Shown piece by piece: positions 47,462-57,155 of a stretch of DNA of 64,000 nucleotides. Under the pieces are notes generated by a model. The model was not told the origin of the DNA, did no database searches, and was given only the letters and a program-made list of their open reading frames with translations. The stretch comes from Hyaloperonospora brassicae (Eukaryota; Oomycota; Peronosporomycetes; Peronosporales; Peronosporaceae). The first letter of the stretch is position 1. The number at the start of each line of letters is the position of its first letter. The stretch lies in assembly GCA_947650285.1 (NCBI GenBank), contig CANTFL010001342.1, positions 62,001 to 126,000 on the forward strand. The letters run 5' to 3'. Position numbers and translations under genes: made by a program.

Positions 47462-48487
47462 TGACGTTTCGCTCATCACCTTGGAGTTGGAAGCGACAAA
47501 TGATTTGTAGCTTCGTGCCCTAGTAGACTGTGGGGCGTCGAACAACTTTGTTCGACGCCAGTCACTAGAGGGTCGTAGGCTCAAGTTCGTTAAGCGCGAC
47601 ATTCCCCTCACAAGGATGACGGTGCGCCTTGCAACAGGCGCATCGATAAATGTTGAGAAACGTGTAGTAGGAATCCACTACACGTTAGAGGGCGAACAGT
47701 ACGATGATGACTTCATCGTACTAGATCTGGATGACAAATTTGATGTCATCCTGGGATTACCTTGGCTCAGAAAGTACGAGCCAAGGGTGAGCTGGCAGCA
47801 TCGATCCGTGGAGATGCCTGCCGCTTGTTCATCAGATGGCCATCTGATGAACATCTTGGAGCGTCCACAAGCGTGTGGATGTTCTGCGAGTGAGTGCGAT
47901 GGCCTCACTTGCGGTACGGTCGTTAGCACGACTGCACAAGATCACAGTGTAGTTGATCACTACACTGTAGAGCAGGCTCCCGGCGGTTGTACAGAGGTAC
48001 AGGCGGCGCCGAAGGTCCACCACTCGAATAAGTCGAGTGGACCGGGACATGGATGTACGCCTAGCGGGCGAGCATCCTAGCAAGAACAAACCGGTTGCCC
48101 CAAAGCGGCAACATGGATATCCTAGGTCGACTGGAGAGTCGACCGTAGAGGATCGGTGCTCTGACTGTGGTTGCACAACCACAGTCAGAAGACGTCGAGG
48201 GATTAAGTCCCCACGTACTTGAGGAAGGAATTACTCAAGTGTCACTTGCTGAAGGATTAGGCCTTCAGCAACCTGTGGAAGCAGAGTTACCAGGAAGTAA
48301 CCGAGACGTTGAACGTCTTGGTTAATGACGGATCAATCGTAGGCACTTATACGCTTAATCTGATTGTGCCTCCGAAGTTAACTTCGTAGATAACTCAGTT
48401 GCCAACGCTAGAACCGAAACGGTTCTTGCGTGATCTGCGTAGTGGTAAAGTCAAGCAGATCTGCATACTCGCACAGAGGATGAGTAT
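47395..48487 (+). pseudogene. GypsyA protease and protease-RT linker
   Basis: Aspartic protease that processes Gag-Pol. ALVDCGASNNFVRR (catalytic Asp codon at 47526-47528) follows a TAG at 47508-47510. DDKFDVILGLPWLRKYEP is the second conserved block (ILG). The frame ends at 48080. The linker up to the RT then runs through several frames (LVNDGSIVGTYTLNLIVPPK near 48325, LPTLEPKRFLRDLRSGKVKQ near 48400). The linker includes perfect inverted repeats with arms of 8 to 14 bp, for example 48160-48173 with 48176-48189. Confidence 0.8.
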
Positions 48488-50092
48488 GTGGCCGATATTC
48501 GGTCGGCAACAGTATTTGCTGAGAAAGAACGGGTTCTCAGCAGCTCATCGATGGACGAAAGTGTCCTCGATGAGACGAATCGGATTAAGCGATACACGTC
48601 TCAATCCTGGGAGTCACTTCAGGCAAATTCTTTGTATAAGGATTTGATCGAATTCAGGGATGTGTTCCCTGAATCCGTACCGTGCGAGTTGCCTAACGAA
48701 AAAGGCACTCGACACGAGATCGAGCTCAAACCGGGCTCGAAGTACTGTGTCATGAAGCAGTGTCCACTGCCTCGTGAACAAGTACTTGCGATCGACAAGT
48801 TCTTTGCCGATCGCTTAGCAGCGGGCCGTGTGAGGGAATCAACATCCCCTCACAGCTCTCCGACCTTCTGTGTGCGAAAGGCCACAGGAGGGTGGCGGAT
48901 AGTGCACGCATTCAACAAGTTGAATGCTGCAACGGTACCGGCTCAGACGCCGATACCGAGGAAGGACGTAATCATAGATGGTATGACAAAGAGTACCATC
49001 TTTTCGTCCATGGATCTGATGGATGGATTCTATCAGATCCTCATGCGTGAACGGGACATCCCGTTCACGGCAGTGAGAACCCCCAGCGGGATGCTGTGGG
49101 AGTGGCTAGTGATGCCACAGGGGCTGAGTAATGCCCCTGCAACATTCAACAGATGTGTCACAAATCTGTTGAGACCGGTGCGATACTTCGCACCGAGTTA
49201 CTTCGACGATGTGATCGTCCATAGCCGGGCTATGGACGGAAAGACGGATGTTGAAGTTCACAGAACTCACGATCGTCAGGTTCTTCAACTTATGCGCAAG
49301 CAAAAGTTGTACGCCAACCTCAAGAAGTATATATCTGCGGCCAGCGAAATACCACTTCTTGGGTGCATCGTGGGTAAACACGGCGTACGCTCCGATACCG
49401 AAAAGATCAAGGCGATCACCGACTGACCAGTGCCAGTAGATGTCAAGGGACTAAGGAAGTTCCTTGTGCTAGCGGCGTACTTGCACAAGTACTCGCGCAA
49501 CTACGCCGATATGACTGTTCATCTTTCTTGTTTGCTCAAGAAAAATGTCAAGTATTCATGGAACGCTGAGTGCCAGCGTTCCTGTGAGGGTATCAGGCAA
49601 AGCTTGATGCAGTCGCCGATCTTGGTGATTGCAGATCAGGATAGACCATTTCAAGTGGTCTGTGACGCCAGCGATTTTGCAATCGGCTGTGCGTTAATGC
49701 AGTTCGATGCAGATGGCGCGGAGCGCGTCATCTGTTATCAGTCGCGTCAGCTGCAAGTAGCTGAGCGCAATTACCCAGTGCATGACAAGGAACTCCTTGC
49801 CATGAAGTACGCACTGGCTAAGTTTCGCGTCTATCTCTTGGGAGATAGACCGTTTGTTGTCGATACGGACCATGCGTCATTACGCACGGCCGTAAACAGC
49901 CCACACCGCTCGCAAAAGATGGCGAGGTGGCTGTATTTCTTCGCGGAGTATAACTTCTCCGTGGAGTATAAACCAAGACGACATAACGTCGTCGCTGATG
50001 CGCTCTCGCGCCGGCCCGATTTCGAGCCGGACGCACAATCCAACAGTGAGGATAAGCTCACTGTTGCGACTCTGTCAGTCAGTGTCCCGTAG
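48488..50092 (+). pseudogene. GypsyA reverse transcriptase and RNase H
   Basis: One frame broken only by TGA at 49424-49426 and ended by TAG at 50090-50092. RT blocks are DVFPESVPCELP, HSSPTFCVRKATGGWRIVHA, SSMDLMDGFYQILMRERDIP (first catalytic Asp), LVMPQGLSNAPATFNR and SYFDDVIVHS (DD pair, codons 49205-49210). RNase H blocks are CDASDFAIGCALMQ (Asp), YPVHDKELLAMKYAL (Glu), FVVDTDHASLRT (Asp) and HNVVADALSRRPDF. All catalytic residues are present, so loss of function comes from the stops. The TGA replaces the Trp expected after AITD. The frame uses codons that also build stem-loops, for example arms at 49046-49055/49060-49069 and 49216-49226/49228-49238. Confidence 0.9.
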
Positions 50093-51732
50093 TCAAGTTT
50101 ACTTGACGACGTACGAAAGGCATACGCAGAAGATACGGATCTTCTGCGATTGATGGATCATCTGGTGAATCCATCCAGTAAATCCATGCGGGATTTACCG
50201 GCTTTGTACCGATCCTCATCGGATCGGTATAGTACACGCAACGGATTGCTGTACGATGCAGCTGTTGCCGACGACAACCCTCGTGTCGTCGTACCCCCTT
50301 ATCATGATTTGCGTTTACGCATCATGTATGAGTGTCACGATGCCCCAACGGGCGGCCATCGTGGGAGAGAAAAGATTTGCCTCACGGTAAGTCGTGACCT
50401 GTACTGGCCATGCCAGTATCTGTTTGTCCGCAAGTACATACGTGCTTGCGAGATTTGTCAACGGGTGAAGCCTAGTCCTTCATCCCGTGCGCCATTGCAG
50501 CCTCTGCCTGTTCCGACAGAGTGCTGGCAGTCCGTTTTAATGGACTTCGTCTTCGGTTTCCCGAAGACGCTCACAAGAATAATGGTATTCTTGTGTTTGT
50601 TGACCGATTCAGCAAGATGGTCCATCTTGCTGCTGTCCCTAAGTCGATCAAGGCTCAAGGTTGTGCTCGTGTCTTTCTAGACACGGTCTTTAGACTCCAC
50701 GGGTTACCCCGTGAACTCGTATCCGACCGTGACCCTCGGTTCACGGCGGCATTTTGGCAAACCGTGTTCCGCAGATTGGTAACACGATTGAAGATGTCTA
50801 CTTCCGACCATCCCGAAACAGATGGTCAGACGGAACGTGCGAACCGTGTCCTCGAAGAGATCCTTCGAGGATATGTCCACTCATTTTCGAGTTATAGATA
50901 ATTACTACCCCTGGTGGAATTCGCCATCAATAATTAGGTGCATGCTTTCACACAGCACACACCGTTTTACGTGAATGGCCTACGCCATCCACGTGTGCCC
51001 ACCCTTCTAGATTGTGACTCTTGGATAAGGGGGGGGGGTACTCGCTCGAGCTAAAACCGTTTTGGCTCTTGCTCATCAAGTGTCGACGCTAACGTCGTCA
51101 CGTATGATGCAGATGTCGATCAAGTCGACATCGATGAAGAAGATCACCTCAGTAATAGCGGCGCCGCTATTACTGACTCGGATGATGATGACGATGCTGG
51201 TATAATCAGCATCGTCAACGATTACGCCAGCGAGGAAGAAGACAACCTCGCTGAAGAAGAGAACAATCTCTTAGCAGTGCGCACGAAGCGCACAGAAAGA
51301 CAAAACAAAGTGTCAGCAGAGAACTTCCTGCTGACTCGAGAGGCGGTAGTCCATTTCGTTCAGGACTCCATCGCAAATGCGGTGGACCGTCAGACACGGA
51401 ACGCAGACAAGAATATAAGAGCAAATGTTCTTTCATTTAAAGTTAACGACCTAGTACTACTGTCTACGGTAAACTTACCTGGACATGCAGTCACTAGTGT
51501 CGGCAGTAGTAAACTACTGCCGAAATACATTAGGCCATTTCGAGTGTTGCATCGCAAGGGCAATGCATACACGATCGAATTGCCACGTAGGATGCGCACG
51601 CATCCTACGTTTTACGTGGGGAGGCTCAGGTCGTACTGTCAGTACGAGCCTTCTTCTTCCGATGAAGATAGCCCCCACGTTCAAGAACATCCATCAAGTT
51701 CTATGCGTTCGCGCTCCAGACGATCAGTCTGA
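50093..51732 (+). pseudogene. GypsyA integrase with GPY/F-like C-terminus
   Basis: Integrase inserts the cDNA. The zinc-binding part has YECHDAPTGGHRGREK (two His) and CEICQRVKPSP (two Cys). The core has LMDFVFGFPKTL (first Asp), then a frame change near 50570, then VDRFSKMVHLAAVPKSI, LVSDRDPRFTAAFW (second Asp) and TDGQTERANRVLEE (Glu). Stops follow at 50899 and about 50935, and an acidic linker near 51120-51260. The C-terminus, SKLLPKYIRPFRVLHRKGNA, PRRMRTHPTFYVGRLRSY, is the GPY/F-like segment. No chromodomain was seen before the end at 51732. Its last ~50 bp overlap the antisense ORF. Confidence 0.85.
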
Positions 51733-53234
51733 TCGCGCAGATATGATACCTCGGAACTTAACCGAGATATCTCCCCGCGAGCTGTCGCCAGCTCGCCGAA
51801 TAGGGAGCGGACATCCCGCTCGACCTGAAGCTGCGCTGTGGCATAATCGGCGCGATCCCTCGCCCGATCAGCCTCGTGATCCTTGCGGTTCTTCCGCACG
51901 GTATCAGTCAAAGCGTAGCGCCGGTCGCGCTCGTGCTTCAAGTCATCGCGCAATTCATCAATTACGCGATCCATCTCGTAAGGGTCGAGATGGTGGGCCT
52001 GGGGCTCTGGAGGAGGTCTTTCCTCCTCCACCACATCCTTTGGTGGATGCTCACGGTGATCAACGCTTTCTAGTGGAGCGTATCTTGAATCACCGTGACG
52101 ATTCGGGATCAAGGACGAGCTACCTCGTCTAGTGGCGGGGTATCCACCCTCTTGGAACAGCTGGGAGCCCCGCTCTCAGCTGTTGATGGATGTTGAAGTT
52201 CTCGTCCGCCAGTATGACGAGACCCATCCGATGAGTCCTGTAGTCCATCGGTAAACACGCGCTCTTGGCGCTTGTAGACAGATTGCAAGTTTGCAATCGC
52301 GTCACGCATATCAGCCGAGATGTGTGCCCTTCCCCAGGGCGAACTTAGGGAACACACATCCCTATGTGCACGCTGCGAGTTGTCAACACAACTCGCACAA
52401 ATGTCTCTCCATGTGAGGCAAAGAATGTCTGCCTCACTCGACAAACAGTGCAACCGGTACCTGGCACCGGTTGGCGTTCGCTTTTCGAACCTGAGACGTG
52501 TTGTCTCAAGTTTCTTGAGCCACCCTTCTCGTCCAAAATTCTTTACGTTTTGGACGAACGCGTTCCACGCAGCCAAAAGCGAGTGTTTTGTCACGCTTTT
52601 GGTTGCCGTAATAATATCAATGTCTACGGAAGACATCGAGATAAAAATCTTTTTCAGCGCGAAAGTTCTTCGCGCTGGAATTCAAGCCGTGAAGCTCAGT
52701 CGCATCGAATAGGGGTATTCGATGGTGTTGGCTTGTCTCGTGGGACAAGCTATTGATGAGCCGTTCGGGCAAACGCCACGGCTTCGACTCATCACGCTTC
52801 ACAGTGGTACCCTTGTCGGTACTGCGGCTCCCAGATTGACGACGGCTCACGCCATCGTCATCACGCTCGTGCGAAGACGCACGACCCGGTGGTGGTAAGG
52901 AATAATATTCCTCACCGCCCTGATCATTGTCATCACTGCCGAACAGACGGTGATGCAAATCACGAGTCCGTTCGTTCGGCAGTGGCCTTGGCGAACACTG
53001 AGGCGTCGCCGGTGAGCGAGACGCCTCTGACGCATTGCCCGAGTCAAGCACGTCTGACTAGCCAGAATAGATGACCTCTACGTCGAGGTCATCATGCGCA
53101 TGCGTTGAGGTGCCGCGTGCACCTGCAGCACCTGTTGCTGCAGGCGAAGAAGGAGCAGCAGACGACGAATCGTCTGCCGCACAGGCTGGCACAGTACCGG
53201 TCTGTTTAGGTCTTGAGTCACCTCGCATAGACAT
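51681..53234 (-). pseudogene. GypsyA antisense ORF (disordered N-terminus, C-terminal coiled coil)
   Basis: A long minus-strand coding-like region between pol and the 3' LTR. A start at 53234 (MSMRGDSRPKQTGTVPACAA) is followed by TAG near 53060, then an open frame to 52617 that is Ser/Pro/Arg-rich (QCSPRPLPNERTRDLHHRLF). It shifts frame to 52636-52109 (LAAWNAFVQNVKNFGREGWL, CLTWRDICASCVDN) and shifts back to 52112-51681. The last part is a strong coiled coil (DPYEMDRVIDELRDDLKHER ... QVERDVRSLFGELATARGEI). The pieces overlap by 20 and 4 bp and together give about 510 codons. I do not recognise the family. Reading inward from the 3' LTR, it could be driven by an antisense LTR promoter. The first and third frames coincide, so one compensating pair of frameshifts explains the breaks. 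Confidence 0.6.
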
Positions 53235-53355
53235 GTTAGCTATGCGAGGTCAAGCGGAAAGTGAATGGAACGGACCCAACAAGGGCTCCCTTTCCGAATG
53301 GTGACCAACGAGTGGCCGCCATATTTTCTATAGTCACACGGTGACTATCGGTTAT

Positions 53356-53365
53356 GGGGGGGTGA
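53356..53365 (+). promoter_or_regulatory. GypsyA polypurine tract
   Basis: A G-run (GGGGGGGTGA) sits immediately before the 3' LTR, where plus-strand DNA synthesis is primed. Confidence 0.65.
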
Positions 53366-53757
53366 TGAAACGGGGCAGCCCGTTACATGGAAGTTGTCAC
53401 TTTAAAGAAAGTGACAATAAAGAATATGAAGTTGAATATTCTTTGAACAATATCACTAAAGTGGAGATATTGAAGGGTCGACCAAAGAGTCTGTTCATTG
53501 GTTGATATCTTAATGATATCGATCCACCAATCGCCGCAAGACGCGCGCAATGAGTGGTGACGAGACGTCACCATACAATCAGTTATATTAGCATAATTAA
53601 GTTAAGTCAAACAGAGAGACAGTAGTTAAAAGACTTAATTATATTAATATAACAGTTCTGCTTTTGCCTTACCTACGCTTCCTCGCTTGCTTCGTGTACG
53701 TCTGTCGGGGCACCGATATCCTTGCGTTAAGTTCACGCAATGGTGTGCCCCGTTACA
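53366..53757 (+). repeat. GypsyA 3' LTR
   Basis: 392 bp. It starts TGAAACGGGG (third base changed relative to the 5' LTR) and ends GTGCCCCGTTACA. In the stem AATATCACC/GGTGATATT of the 5' LTR, this copy reads AATATCACT/GGAGATATT, so both arms have mutated. The stem was therefore perfect before insertion and is now decaying. Confidence 0.95.
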
Positions 53758-53762
53758 CTGTG

Positions 53763-55374
53763 CGGGTACAGAAAGAAACTGTCGCCTCGAATACTTTTAT
53801 CTTCATAGTAGGATATTGACAGGTTTAACACTTCCAGCGCTTGAGCAACGCTGACAGATAGCGAGACACCTAGCTAGTAGCATGCCGATTGATTTGCGGC
53901 TCCAGCATTTGTGTGGCGGCCTGTATCTGCTGAGGGTACGGTAGATGTCAGACGGGTAGCACCAACGTCTGCATCGCAGCATCATTTCTGTTGTTGCAAC
54001 CTGTGAATACGATCGTAATTTGGCGACTAGTGAGGCGTAGCTGCGTTGCGGAGCAGCACATGTGAGGCGTCGGACTTCATCGTCCCAACATGCACATACT
54101 TTAATTCGATTTAAATTCTTAAGGTCTATGCTGCTTTCGACTCACCTTTGGCTACCGCAGTGGGGACACTAGGTACGGGGGCGACAGAGTCGACAACGCG
54201 GCTGCGGTAGATGTAGTCGCACAAAACCTCGACCGAAAATTGACTTTATTGTCAAGACGTTGCTTTGCAAGCCAACGTGGTTGTTCACAGAACAATACGA
54301 TACGACACAAATACAACCATTCCATCTTTCTCTGATCATATCTTGATAGTTTCGTCGCACAAGCCTTCTGTATTCGGCTTTGAACTCTGGTGTCCATTAT
54401 CACTTCACTTTCTGTAGGCATCATGTTATCAAGTGAATTTCCTCCACTGCGCTATGGTGGTAGAATTACGAAGTGGTGCTGGTCATGACTTCGTGATTCG
54501 ATACGTCGTCGTTGCCATGCAACTTTGACCTGGCAAAAGCGAATCGACCGAGTCAAAGATATTTTACATATCTGATGTAGTCAAAGAAGAACGATAGATG
54601 TCGACTGCAATCTTGCAGACATAGTTCTTGTCTCTCGGTGAAGACTTATTGGCATTCCAGAGAACCACGCGGCAGCTGACATGGTGTCTTACGAGAACTA
54701 CCCATTACTCAATTGACCCACCAAACTGGATGACGGGCATCGATTGCTTTCTTTTACAAGCGACGGAGAAGCATCCGTGGTTCATTACATAGGCCAGTCA
54801 GTTAGTGAGTTGTTTTAGGACTTCAGCAACGACGATCGAAATGCTTGCACAAAGCCGAAGTGAACAAGCTCGGGGTTCCCTCTTGGTGCCCTGGATAAGC
54901 ACCGCTCGTGCCGAGTAAGTGGGGCGGCTAGGATTCCCTGTGCGACCAACTCAAGGTCCTTAAAAAGGTGTGACACACTAGAAGCACTGGTACAACCCCG
55001 GAAATCTCGGTACCAGCTAGTAAGGTCTCTTGAAAAAGCATACACCCTTAAGAACTAAAAGTTGGACTATCCGGTCTGACAGACAACTAGAGTAGCCGGT
55101 ACGCAGTATCTGTCTGGTGGTAAATATCACAAGTAGGAAGGGATGTGAATATTCGCCCCGAAGATGACAGTGACATGCCGTTAGGAGAAATAAATGTGCA
55201 GGCTGAACCTACAGAAAAAAGAAGTGGGCGAGCTCCATGTCGGACGGACATAAACTCTTACTACAGACTTCTATGTACACTCTCTATACGGTCGACCAGC
55301 AGTCGTGTGGGTGCAATATCTTTACCGCAAGTTTGATCGTGGCATAGTCACGGTGCGCACGTCACGAGTGTTTG
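53763..55374. other. flank with a possible old gypsy pol shred
   Basis: Between the two gypsy elements. A minus frame at 55045-54815 reads FSRDLTSWYRDFRGCTSASS, resembling the post-RT block of gypsy pol (FLGLTSWYRRFI). This suggests an older element in minus orientation that GypsyB later interrupted. Another minus frame (54424-54152) has no recognised content. No host gene is seen. Confidence 0.3.
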
Positions 55375-55867
55375 TGTAGCGGGGTTGCTCAGCTTCTGAA
55401 GTCAAAAGAAGATTGTAACGCTCCACAAGCAACTTTCGGTTAAAAAAACCCGACTTAGCGAGTCAACAAGCTCAAAGAGCTTACGGTCCCTGTTCCAAGG
55501 GACCAAACAATTTAGAGAATCACAGAACAGAGTGCTCAAGAGTAGTTGCCTTAACAAGGCGTTTGCTAACTCTTTACGATCGCAAGACGCCTCAGGAAGG
55601 CACGTGCCGTAAGAGGATCAAAAGGGGAACTGAACTCTATTTGTTTTATCCAAAAGAACAGTTCAGACTAAACGAACTTAATATCGACACTACTGTTCTA
55701 ATCAATACCTTTTTAAAAGATCTCGTATTTGGTGGCTGACATACGTCAGCCCCCAGCAACTGATATGGTGTTCAAATACCGTCTTCAATGGGATTTCGTC
55801 CCTGGTGTAAACCACGCAAGTTGTGTAACCCCGTATCAGCATTTCCAACCAGTCCGGCGTTACTACA
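55375..55867 (-). repeat. GypsyB 3' LTR
   Basis: Starts (in plus coordinates) TGTAGCGGGGTTGCTCAGC. It matches the other copy up to the window end (55765 versus 64000). I place the outer limit at 55867, where GCGTTACTACA mirrors the TGTAG start, but this cannot be confirmed. It contains stems with arms GGTCCCT/AGGGACC (55485-55504) and GGCTGAC/GTCAGCC (55734-55751). Confidence 0.7.
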
Positions 55868-55946
55868 AAACGTTAATCAAATTATTTGCTCGAAGAGGAA
55901 GGTGTTTTTGCTTTGATATTTACGGTTCGCAAAAGTACTAAACACC

Positions 55947-57155
55947 ATGGCATCGACACCCTATGAGTATTCAAATTTTGCCTCATGTCTCAGTATTGAT
56001 GAGAAGGTGGACTATGGTAGCAATACCAGTGTCCGTAGTGACGAAGGAACGATGTTAAACCCACTTGTGCCTTAGGTACGATCTCCTTCGACACCAAATC
56101 CGTTCGTTGGATATGGTGAAAACAACGCTCCAGAGGCGCAGAATACTTCATCGAATGCTGGGGAAGCCATTGTCACCAAGCCTCTCGATTAGCAACAACA
56201 GCTGGTCATTCAGCAAGAGAATGTGCTCTTCGTCGCTTCCAGACCTGAATGGGTCTATAAAAGTTGTTGTGACTGTGTGTTTACAACACCCGATGTGGAG
56301 AACGTCTCCGTAAAACGGTTGGTCGTTCTCTGTCGACAAAAGCCATCGGTTCGGAGGCTACTCCTCGCGAAGACATTGCCCGACACCAAGCACTGCACGA
56401 GAGGTAACTCGAACCCTTTTATCTACAAAAAGTCACTAAAAGGCGCACCTTGAGAGCATAGATCTTGGTACCCGGTTCGACCGATTAAGTGCGTGCCCAT
56501 ACTGTTATTCGCCGGTGATGTACCTGAAGAGTAACACACCACTTCATTCGCTGGGTTTTTGAGTTGTCGCAAACGGCATATCTGCCGCATGATGGCGCTG
56601 AGAGAAATTGCATCTGTGGTAGATGTTTGACTTGAACGAAAGTTTCCGCACGAATACGCTAAGCTCAAGGTCAGAGACCAGTTGTGTAATCTCTCACGCT
56701 ATGCTTCGGCTATACCGGTATCCGCGAGTTCCCGGCCCTGTGGTGCGGAGCAACCAGCTTCATTCGACCACTATTGGTGAAAAGAGCTCCCGATCGCAGA
56801 ACGACTCTTGTTGCGATGCGTAAAATTACCCACGGCGTATGGGCAATCCTGCCGAAGGAATATCTTATATCACATGCTTTTTCATACTTTGAATACCCAC
56901 ACCACTCTACAAGATACTGGTATTGGCCATGACAACGACGTCGTTTCATTAGTCTCTCCACATGTAACAGGTGGTTATCGTGATCATCGATCAGCATCAA
57001 AAGTGGTCGATGTACCGAAGGCGGAGCATGAGAAGCTGCTTCTCGAAGTGAAATGTCTTCGCGAGACCTTAGGTAATACCCATAGTGAGCTCGATGCGAT
57101 GCATGCTCGCGTTCAAGCTGGAGCTGGTTCTAACCCGGTTAAGGGTTCATCTTAA
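55947..57155 (+). pseudogene. GypsyB antisense ORF (disordered N-terminus, C-terminal coiled coil)
   Basis: Plus-strand frame, opposite to GypsyB's gag-pol, beginning with an ATG at 55947 about 80 bp inside the 3' LTR. It reads MASTPYEYSNFASCLSIDEK, then TAG (56073-56075), VRSPSTPNPFVGYGENNAPE, then TAG before QQQLVIQQENVLF. Further on, in the same frame but with several more stops, come FPHEYAKLKVRDQLCNLSRY and the coiled segment AEHEKLLLEVKCLRETLGNT. The two early stops are each one C-to-T change from CAG, so an open ancestor is likely. The right part overlaps the chromodomain on the other strand. The family is not recognised. Position, orientation and overall design match the antisense ORF of GypsyA. 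Confidence 0.5.

Larger units (their letters stand above)
45769..53757 (+). mobile_element. GypsyA: complete Ty3/gypsy LTR retrotransposon
   Basis: A 7989-bp element bounded by 391- and 392-bp LTRs that differ by about nine substitutions and one indel (roughly 2-3%), so a fairly young insertion. The 5-bp target duplication CTGTG lies at 45764-45768 and 53758-53762. Internal order is primer-binding site, gag with CCHC knuckle, protease, RT, RNase H, integrase with GPY/F-like end, then an antisense ORF region and a polypurine tract. The PR-RT-RH-IN order makes it Ty3/gypsy. Frameshifts and stops disable gag-pol. Its sequence is saturated with short perfect inverted repeats throughout (see findings). 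Confidence 0.95.

Noticed and set aside
25197..57155. TAG reassigned or read through, because several long frames are broken only by TAG
   Set aside because: TAA and TGA interrupt the same classes of frame (29516, 36414, 36660, 38400, 49424), so ordinary nonsense mutation is simpler.
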